Below, piece after piece: positions 58,200-64,000 of a DNA stretch of 64,000 nt; the first letter of the stretch is position 1; every line of letters begins with the position of its first letter. Origin of the DNA: Paenibacillus sp. FSL R5-0766 (lineage in GTDB: Bacteria; Bacillota; Bacilli; Paenibacillales; Paenibacillaceae); the NCBI RefSeq assembly GCF_037971845.1, contig NZ_CP150227.1, positions 3,782,001 to 3,846,000 on the forward strand, in the 5' to 3' direction. The notes under the pieces are model-generated. The model had not been told where the DNA came from. It was given only the letters and a program-made list of their open reading frames with translations, and did not search any database. Both the position numbers and the translations under genes were made by a program.

Positions 58200-59390
58200 A
58201 TGTCAAGTCAAGCATTGGACCAATTTTTAAGTTCGAACATCGAAGATCTAAAGACTAAAGGTCTATATAACGTCATCGATACGCTGCAGGGGGCAAATGG
58301 TCCTGTTATTCGTATCGACGGAAAGTCCCTAATCAATTTGTCTTCTAATAACTATTTGGGACTGGCAACAGATCACCGCCTGATTGATGCTTCAGTTAAG
58401 GCGTCGCAGACATACGGGGCAGGCGCAGGGGCTGTGAGAACAATTAATGGTACGATGGATCTTCATATTGAGCTTGAAGAAAAACTGGCCCGTTTCAAAA
58501 AAACGGAAGCCGTTATCGTGTATCAATCGGGATTTAACTGCAATATGGCTGCTATATCCGCGGTAATGGACCAGCATGATGCGATTTTATCAGATGAGCT
58601 GAACCACGCTTCGATTATTGATGGCTGCCGCCTGTCGAGAGCCAAGGTGATTCGCTTTAAGCATTCGGATATGAATGATTTAAGACAGCAGGCGAAAGAT
58701 GCCAAGGAATCCGGTCAGTACCATAAAATTATGGTCATCACCGACGGGGTTTTCTCCATGGATGGTGATATAGCAAAGCTGCCTGAAATCGTGAAAATAG
58801 CAGAAGAATTCGATCTGATTACTTATGTGGATGATGCCCACGGTTCGGGTGTTCTCGGAGCAGGTGCGGGAACCGTGAAGCATTTTGGATTGTCCGACCG
58901 CATTGACTTTCAAATTGGTACTCTTTCCAAGGCGATTGGCGTTGTCGGCGGTTATGTGGCGGGTAAAAAACAACTGATTGAATGGTTGAAGCTGAGAAGC
59001 CGTCCGTTTCTGTTCTCGACATCGCTACCTCCGTCTGCAATCGCTTCTTGCAGCGCTTCTGTCGACATTTTGATGAATGACAAAGAGCTGATCGAGAAGC
59101 TGTGGGAGAACGGCAATGATTTGAAAAATGGCTTGAGCCGGCTTGGATATGATGTAGGCCAAAGCGAAACGCCGATCACACCTTGTATCATTGGCGATGA
59201 AGTAACCACCCAACAGTTCAGCAAACGGCTTTATGAAGAAGGCGTTTACGCCAAGGCAATCCTGTTTCCGACGGTTCCGAAAGGAACCGGAAGAATACGC
59301 AACATGCCGACAGCTGCCCATACCAAGGAGATGCTCGACCAGGTGATCTCCGTTTATGAGAAAGTTGGCAAGGAAATGAAGCTGATTTAG
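58200..59390 (+). CDS. kbl: glycine C-acetyltransferase (2-amino-3-ketobutyrate CoA ligase)
   Basis: 396 residues, normal length for this alpha-oxoamine synthase. GAGGAGGGA precedes ATG 58200. PLP-binding Lys lies in [16 protein letters not shown] (about residue 244), with [33 protein letters not shown] and [11 protein letters not shown] all conserved. It converts 2-amino-3-ketobutyrate and CoA to glycine and acetyl-CoA in the cytoplasm, the second step of threonine breakdown. The first-step dehydrogenase follows 37 bases later. Close relatives (biotin KAPA synthase) share the fold, but the tdh neighbour decides the call. Confidence 0.95.
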   Translation: MSSQALDQFLSSNIEDLKTKGLYNVIDTLQGANGPVIRIDGKSLINLSSNNYLGLATDHRLIDASVKASQTYGAGAGAVRTINGTMDLHIELEEKLARFKKTEAVIVYQSGFNCNMAAISAVMDQHDAILSDELNHASIIDGCRLSRAKVIRFKHSDMNDLRQQAKDAKESGQYHKIMVITDGVFSMDGDIAKLPEIVKIAEEFDLITYVDDAHGSGVLGAGAGTVKHFGLSDRIDFQIGTLSKAIGVVGGYVAGKKQLIEWLKLRSRPFLFSTSLPPSAIASCSASVDILMNDKELIEKLWENGNDLKNGLSRLGYDVGQSETPITPCIIGDEVTTQQFSKRLYEEGVYAKAILFPTVPKGTGRIRNMPTAAHTKEMLDQVISVYEKVGKEMKLI

Positions 59391-59427
59391 CTGCATTCGC
59401 GGGAGTACATTTCGGGAGGAATGTCTT

Positions 59428-60387
59428 ATGTACAAGATTTTGGTGACCGGAGCACTAGGCCAAATCGGTTCTGAGTTAGTTGTTAAATTACGTGAAATTT
59501 ATGGTGCGGATCACGTCGTTGCTACGGATCTCAGGTCATCCGCCCACGAAATTACCCGATCCGGGCCATTCGAGCTGCTGGACGTGACGAATGATAAGGC
59601 GATGTTCGAAATCGCCAAGCGGTACGAAGTTGATACCGTCATCCATTTGGCTGCGCTGCTGTCGGCTACCGCAGAGGAGAAACCGCTGCTTGCCTGGAAT
59701 TTGAATATGGGCGGATTGATGAATGCACTTGAAATATCTAGGGAGCTCGGCTGCCAATTTTTTACTCCAAGCTCCATAGGATCTTTTGGTCCTTTGACTC
59801 CGAAAGACAATACCCCTCAGGATACGATCCAGAGACCCAATACGATGTACGGCGTGAACAAAGTGTCCGGCGAACTGCTTTGTGATTATTACTTTCACAA
59901 ATACGGCCTGGATACTAGGGGGCTGCGATTCCCGGGTTTGATATCTTATATGACGCCTCCCGGCGGAGGAACGACGGATTACGCTGTGGAAATTTATTAC
60001 GCAGCCGTGACGGCTGGCCGGTATACATCTTATATCGCTAAGGACTCAAACATGGACATGATGTATATGCCGGATGCCCTGAACGCTATCATCGATTTGA
60101 TGGAAGCGGATTCTTCCCGGTTGATGCACCGAAATTCATTTAATGTCACCGCAATGAGCGTGGATCCGGAGGCGATCGCTGCAGCGATTCGGGATGAGCT
60201 TCCCGGCTTTATCCTCGATTATGACGTTGATCCGAAGAGACAGGCGATTGCCGATAGCTGGCCGCATTCCATTGATGCGACGGCAGCAAAAACAGAATGG
60301 GGATTTCATGCTCACTACGACCTGAAGGCCATGACGAAGGATATGCTTTCACAACTAAGCGAGAGACAAATGCTTCGCAAAGCTTAA
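59428..60387 (+). CDS. tdh: L-threonine 3-dehydrogenase, NAD-dependent epimerase-like (SDR) type
   Basis: 319 residues. Rossmann motif GALGQIG at the N-terminus (about 8-14), active-site Ser/Thr region FTPSSIGSFGP, catalytic YxxxK as YGVNK (about 140-144), and the substrate loop PPGGGTTDYAVEIYY of short-chain threonine dehydrogenases. It oxidises L-threonine to 2-amino-3-ketobutyrate, which Kbl cleaves. GGGAGGAATG precedes the ATG. The two genes form a complete threonine-to-glycine unit, ended by a hairpin terminator. Confidence 0.95.
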   Translation: MYKILVTGALGQIGSELVVKLREIYGADHVVATDLRSSAHEITRSGPFELLDVTNDKAMFEIAKRYEVDTVIHLAALLSATAEEKPLLAWNLNMGGLMNALEISRELGCQFFTPSSIGSFGPLTPKDNTPQDTIQRPNTMYGVNKVSGELLCDYYFHKYGLDTRGLRFPGLISYMTPPGGGTTDYAVEIYYAAVTAGRYTSYIAKDSNMDMMYMPDALNAIIDLMEADSSRLMHRNSFNVTAMSVDPEAIAAAIRDELPGFILDYDVDPKRQAIADSWPHSIDATAAKTEWGFHAHYDLKAMTKDMLSQLSERQMLRKA

Positions 60388-60423
60388 AGTTATTATAAAT
60401 TTACTGTACAAAGCGAGTAGAAA

Positions 60424-60488
60424 TACAAAAGAAGCTGCATCAAGAGGAGGTTTGGCGTTACCCGGACCTTTTGTAGCAGCTTCTTTTT
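60424..60488 (+). terminator. terminator of kbl-tdh
   Basis: AGAAGCTGC (60430-60438) pairs with GCAGCTTCT (60476-60484), with an ACAAAAG/CTTTTGT echo and a T6 tract. Confidence 0.75.
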
Positions 60489-60649
60489 TCATCCCCCAGC
60501 TTGCCAGAAGAAATATGAAATCAAAATTAAATGTCCACCCAGGTAAGCAAAACGCGAGCAATTAGTGTATATTTCCAGTATATTGGAATGGAATAGGCGG
60601 GAATTGTACATATTTTCGGGGGAAGATCTTTAGTATGTGTATAGGAAAG

Positions 60650-60696
60650 AACAAGCAAGGCTTGTACAATAATATTAGAAATTGTAAACGCTTGCT
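60650..60696 (+). promoter_or_regulatory. cre site and short palindrome before the GH43 gene
   Basis: TGTAAACGCTTGCT (60683-60696) fits the CcpA operator consensus TGWAARCGYTWNCW at every position. Upstream, ACAAGC-AAG-GCTTGT (about 60651-60665) is a perfect 6-base inverted repeat that could bind a specific regulator. Together they suggest catabolite repression plus substrate control. Confidence 0.7.
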
Positions 60697-60746
60697 TCAC
60701 GCCCGAAACTGAAGGAGAACAATTCCAATACCAAAGGAGATGCCTT

Positions 60747-61742
60747 ATGAATCAACAACAACTACCTAAGCCCCACCAGCCACTCGTAACCCACATCTTC
60801 ACTGCGGACCCGTCCGCCCATGTCTACGAGGGCAAAATCTACATCTATCCTTCCCATGACCTCGATCATGACGAGCCGAGCAACGATAACGGCGACCAGT
60901 ATAAAATGGAAGACTATCATGTCCTCTCGATGAACAACTTTGACTCCCCTGTGGTCGATCACGGCGAAGCGCTGCATCTGAGAGATATTCCGTGGGCCTC
61001 CAAGCAGCTCTGGGCACCGGATGCCGCTTATAAAAACAATACCTATTACCTGTTCTTCCCGGCACGGGACCATGACGGCATCTTCCGTCTGGGTGTGGCA
61101 ACATCAGAGTCTCCGGCAGGCCCGTTCAAGCCGCAGCCGAATTATATGGAAGGCAGCTTCAGTATTGATCCAGCTGTACTGGTGGATGACGACAATCAGT
61201 CATACATCTATTTCGGCGGACTCTGGGGCGGACAGCTGGAGAAATGGCAGACCGGCAGCTTCATGCCAGATGCAGAAGGACCTGCTCCTGACCAACCGGC
61301 GCTTGGACCGCAAGTTGCACTGCTTAGCGACGACATGCTGTCCTTCCAGGGCAAGCCTGCCGAGATATCGATTGTCGATGAAGACGGGAATCCGATTCTG
61401 GCCGGGGATGAGGACAGGAGATATTTTGAAGGCCCATGGATGCATAAATATAACGGCTATTACTACCTGTCCTACTCTACAGGAACCACGCATAAGCTCG
61501 TATATGCGATCGGCAAGAACCCGACGGGACCATTCACGTTCAAGGGCGAGATTCTCTCTCCGGTTATCGGCTGGACAACCCATCACTCTATTGTGCAAGT
61601 TGAAGACAAGTGGTATCTGTTCTATCACGACAGCTCCCTGTCGGAAGGCGTCAACCACAAGCGCTGCGTTAAATATTCCGAGCTGAAATACAACGAAGAC
61701 GGAACGATCCAGAAGATCAATCCTTATCCGGGTGCCGAGTAA
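60747..61742 (+). CDS. GH43 glycosidase (beta-xylosidase / alpha-arabinofuranosidase type)
   Basis: 331 residues, no signal peptide, so it acts inside the cell on imported oligosaccharides. AAAGGAGAT precedes the ATG. Five-bladed propeller signatures: catalytic base Asp in FTADPSAHVYEGKIYIYPSHD (about residue 20), pKa-tuning Asp in GSFSIDPAVLVDDD (about 136), and acid Glu in YFEGPWMHKYNGYYYLSYS (about 228). It belongs to the xylan/arabinan-degrading family; which linkage it cuts cannot be told. It stands as a single gene with a perfect cre site upstream; a T7 run follows the stop. Confidence 0.92.
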   Translation: MNQQQLPKPHQPLVTHIFTADPSAHVYEGKIYIYPSHDLDHDEPSNDNGDQYKMEDYHVLSMNNFDSPVVDHGEALHLRDIPWASKQLWAPDAAYKNNTYYLFFPARDHDGIFRLGVATSESPAGPFKPQPNYMEGSFSIDPAVLVDDDNQSYIYFGGLWGGQLEKWQTGSFMPDAEGPAPDQPALGPQVALLSDDMLSFQGKPAEISIVDEDGNPILAGDEDRRYFEGPWMHKYNGYYYLSYSTGTTHKLVYAIGKNPTGPFTFKGEILSPVIGWTTHHSIVQVEDKWYLFYHDSSLSEGVNHKRCVKYSELKYNEDGTIQKINPYPGAE

Positions 61743-61806
61743 ACTGGCGGGGCTGCTTTTTTTGAGTAGAACAGTAAAACTATAGAGGACCATTAATCAT
61801 AAGAAA

Positions 61807-62010
61807 TCACTTAGAATATTTTGCAAACAATTGTTGTAATACTTCTTTTACCGTCATTGGTTTACGACCAAGTAGCATTTCTAAGTCCGTTGAATTGTTG
61901 ACTGATTTTCCTTCACGGATACCTATTTGTGTCATTGCTAGCATGCTTGCTAATTGCTCAGGTACTTTACCTTTTAGCGTCTCGCCAAATGCTGCATCAT
62001 CTACGTGCAG
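61807..62010 (-). pseudogene. C-terminal fragment of an NAD(P)-binding (NmrA/QorB-like) oxidoreductase
   Basis: On the minus strand the frame ends HVDDAAFGETLKGKVPEQLA, then SMLAMTQIGIREG and DLEMLLGRKPMTVKEVLQQL before a TGA at 61807-61809. This is the usual tail of NmrA-type quinone reductases (GIREG, SDLExLLGRKP, tvkEfl). The N-terminal two thirds, with the Rossmann fold, are missing upstream of about 62010. No start. A decayed gene. Confidence 0.7.
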
Positions 62011-62446
62011 GAAAAGAAGAGACTAGGAAGAAAGAGGATTACGTTAACGGAAAATAATAGAACAATATAAGCAACAAAACAGCCGATCATTATGATCGGC
62101 TGTTTTGTTAAGTTAACGGGCAGGTAGTTGCTCTTAATAACTTAACACAAAACTAATGTTATCTTCGTATCTTAATGATTACTCTCATTCAAAGATGGCT
62201 TACGATGGTGAGAGGACAACTTGGACTGGCCATAAGGTAAATAGGTGATATCCGTCAGAAGAGCGAGACCAGGGATTCTTTTCTTGAAGTCTCTCTGCAA
62301 AAGGTGCACTGTTCTTTTCTTCTGAGAGGAACGACCAAACCGAATTTATACATCAATCTGCGAATTTATTTAAACGAACACATCCAAAATATAGTGAAAC
62401 ATATACAGATATGATATATACGTTTACCATTTAATTTGGTTTATTA
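62011..62446. other. gene-free stretch with a strong bidirectional terminator
   Basis: A 17-base perfect stem begins AACAAAACAGCCGATCA (62073-62089) and pairs with 62093-62109; runs of A before and T after make it work in both directions. Short copies of GTTAACGG flank it. The rest, to the end of the TetR gene, shows nothing recognisable. Confidence 0.7.
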
Positions 62447-63049
62447 TCAAGTATCCTTCAGCAATTCAACCATGTTAGAATAGTGAATTTCACTAAGTTG
62501 CTCGATAAAGTTATCTACCCTGTAGTTCTCCGGTTCAACAATCCAGAGACAAATTACTCCTACCAATCCAGATATCATGTATTCGAGACCAATTTTTATC
62601 TTCTCATCGTGGCGATAATCGCCGATCCCCGAAAAAATGATCGTTTTAAACGCCTCTTTCAAGTATACGGAGAAGTTTGGATAAATATTTTGAGTGATCA
62701 TTGTCTTAAAAAATATCATATTGGCTTCAATATTGTCGAAAATCGTTGTTAACATGGTAGCAAACATATCTTTATCCATCTCATGAATTGAACTCACTTC
62801 CAGGCTTAAGCAAGCATTTAAACTCTCCACGTTTTCCTGAAATAATTTCTCCATGAATTGAGGTTTATCTACATAGTGCAAATAAAATGTGTTGCGATTT
62901 ATCATCGCTTCTTCGGCAATGTCCTGCACAGTAATTCGTTCATAGCCTTTGGTTTGTACTAATCTCAGAAACGCTTCTTTAATGGCTTTCCGCGTTTTGA
63001 GAATGCGCAGATCCACTTTATCTTTGCCCAATTCGTACTTCCCCTCCAT
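62447..63049 (-). CDS. TetR-family transcriptional regulator
   Basis: 200 residues with an N-terminal helix-turn-helix, ITVQDIAEEAMINRNTFYLHYVDK (about 39-62), and a helical ligand-binding domain ending in a TetR_C-like region. ATG 63049 lacks a ribosome site, while TTG 63031 has GGAGGGG 9 bases before it, so the true start may be six codons later. It is divergent from the short-chain dehydrogenase gene, with 139 bases between them, the usual layout for a TetR repressor and its target. Confidence 0.88.
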   Translation of the reverse strand: MEGKYELGKDKVDLRILKTRKAIKEAFLRLVQTKGYERITVQDIAEEAMINRNTFYLHYVDKPQFMEKLFQENVESLNACLSLEVSSIHEMDKDMFATMLTTIFDNIEANMIFFKTMITQNIYPNFSVYLKEAFKTIIFSGIGDYRHDEKIKIGLEYMISGLVGVICLWIVEPENYRVDNFIEQLSEIHYSNMVELLKDT

Positions 63050-63188
63050 AAATAATAGTCGGATTTATCAAAAGTGATGTTTAATTAACACATTGAACCA
63101 TATCAACCATTGAGTCGTTTAAGTGTACGTTTTACAATTAAAACTGTCAATTGAACTCACTAACTCATTCATAAAAGGAGAATCATAA

Positions 63189-63878
63189 ATGAAAACACTG
63201 GCGATTATTGGTGCAGGTAAGGGACTAGGATTATCTATTGCGAAGAGCTTTGGCAAGCATGGCTTCCAAGTGGCATTAGTTGCAAGAAATGCTGCAAAGC
63301 TGCAAGATATGGTGGATGAACTGAAAGCGGATGGTATCGAGGCATCTTATTTCGTAGCAGATATTTTTAACAAGGAACAGATTGAACAGGCTATGACCAA
63401 CATGAAAGAAAAGTATGGTCTGATTGATGTGTTGGAATTCAGTCCAACAGCAGGCAATTATCCTCCCACTTCTGTATTGGAGTTAACGGCGGAGAACGCC
63501 AGGGACGCATTTGAGGCGAATGTGGTTAGTGCCATCCATGTAGTCAATGCTGTTCTCCCTGATATGCTCGCCAGGAAAGAGGGAGCCTTGCTCTTTACCT
63601 CAGGATTATCCGCCATGTACCCTGTGCCCATGATGGGGAATATCGGTATTGCTCTTTCAGGGTTACGCAATTATGTTGCTAATCTTCATACTTCATTGTC
63701 TGCTCAAGGGATTTTTGTGGGCCACCGCTCTTTAGGTTTATTGATCAAGGAGTCAGGTACTGGCGCAATTAATGATCCGGATGTAATTGCCGAGATGTGG
63801 TACCAGGCCTATGTAGAGAAAAACGTATGGGAAGAAGAGTATCCTAAGGGTGTTACCCCCGAAACCATTCTGTTTTAA
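63189..63878 (+). CDS. short-chain dehydrogenase/reductase-like protein lacking the YxxxK pair
   Basis: 229 residues; AAAAGGAGAAT precedes ATG. The cofactor motif GAGKGLG (about 8-14) and VARN at the second strand show an NADP-type Rossmann fold. The active-site Ser remains (LLFTSGLSAMYP), but the Tyr and Lys of YxxxK are replaced: the aligned stretch reads GNIGIALSGL, with Asn for Tyr and Ala for Lys. A classical hydride-transfer reaction is therefore doubtful. It is divergent from a TetR gene and followed by another NAD(P)-binding gene, probably the same operon. Confidence 0.85.
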   Translation: MKTLAIIGAGKGLGLSIAKSFGKHGFQVALVARNAAKLQDMVDELKADGIEASYFVADIFNKEQIEQAMTNMKEKYGLIDVLEFSPTAGNYPPTSVLELTAENARDAFEANVVSAIHVVNAVLPDMLARKEGALLFTSGLSAMYPVPMMGNIGIALSGLRNYVANLHTSLSAQGIFVGHRSLGLLIKESGTGAINDPDVIAEMWYQAYVEKNVWEEEYPKGVTPETILF

Positions 63879-63911
63879 CATTGGTGATGATTTCTGCTTC
63901 TTTGCAGAGAT

Positions 63912-64000
63912 GTGGAGGTGGATAACAAGAACATCACAGTATTTGGCTGTACGGGTAAAACCGGACGAGAAATCGTCCGTCAGGCGCTTGAGCACGGACA
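63912..64000 (+). CDS. NAD(P)-binding protein, NmrA-like (3' partial)
   Basis: From GTG 63912 (or GTG 63918) the frame reads VEVDNKNITVFGCTGKTGRE and continues open to the right edge. FGCTGKTGRxIVRQALEHG is the Rossmann opening of NAD(P)H-binding NmrA/YhfK-type proteins. The start is unclear because GGAGGTG overlaps the possible start codons. Only about 29 residues are visible. Confidence 0.7.
   Translation, partial: MEVDNKNITVFGCTGKTGREIVRQALEHG

Noticed and set aside
60762..61793. Long minus- and plus-strand frames across the GH43 gene
   Set aside because: They are shadows of the GH43 frame; the catalytic motifs are only in the + frame starting at 60747.

Overview
The window looks like a Firmicutes chromosome, most probably Paenibacillus. 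Ribosome binding sites are strong purine-rich GGAGG types, TTG and GTG starts are common, and intrinsic terminators and LexA/DinR, cre and RAT signals are of Bacillus type. The gene families (YesM/YesN-type two-component pair, LplA-type binding lipoprotein, YqjW-type polymerase, LoaP) also fit. No rRNA, tRNA or CRISPR array was seen.

Region 1 (1-27.8 kb) is the 3' end of a trans-acyltransferase modular polyketide synthase (PKS) cluster. Three giant synthases lie on the + strand. Protein 1 (5' end outside the window): KR-cMT-ACP | KS-DH-KR. Protein 2: ACP | KS-DH-KR-ACP(dead)-ACP | KS-KR-ACP | KS. Protein 3: DH-ACP-KR | KS-ACP | KS-ACP. There are no AT domains and no thioesterase. Two modules are split across proteins. 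The line ends in two non-reducing KS-ACP modules, followed at once by an integral-membrane methyltransferase of the YpbQ/BpsB type and a cytochrome P450. My best reading is that the chain ends as a 3,5-diketo thioester, leaves as a 4-hydroxy-2-pyrone without a thioesterase, is O-methylated, and is then oxidised by the P450. The gene after the next terminator encodes a LoaP-type NusG paralogue, a class known to drive antitermination of long polyketide operons.

Region 2 (28.4-33.1 kb) is an aryl-beta-glucoside operon: a licT/bglG antiterminator gene flanked by two RAT/terminator switches, then a PTS EIIBCA permease and a GH1 6-phospho-beta-glucosidase. Region 3 (33.2-35.4 kb) is an SOS-controlled operon with two tandem LexA boxes, a Y-family polymerase, a YolD-like protein and an unknown protein. 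Region 4 (35.8-41.2 kb) is a PhnD-PhnC-PhnE-PhnE type importer with a cytoplasmic PTP-like phosphatase and a GntR regulator; phnC carries a one-base frameshift. Region 5 (41.4-47.5 kb) holds a PAS-PAS-GGDEF protein, an amidohydrolase, an IS110-family element, a MarR regulator with two operator copies, and a small GlsB-like membrane protein.

Region 6 (47.6-55.1 kb) is a glucan-response locus: a solute-binding lipoprotein, a YesM-type sensor kinase, a YesN-type regulator and a secreted GH16 beta-glucanase with three N-terminal repeats. Region 7 (55.2-64 kb) contains an XRE regulator with a membrane partner, a lone ABC-like ATPase, a small membrane protein, the kbl-tdh threonine degradation pair, a cre-controlled GH43 enzyme, a decayed NAD(P)-binding gene fragment, a divergent TetR/short-chain-dehydrogenase pair, and the first codons of another NAD(P)-binding protein at the right edge.
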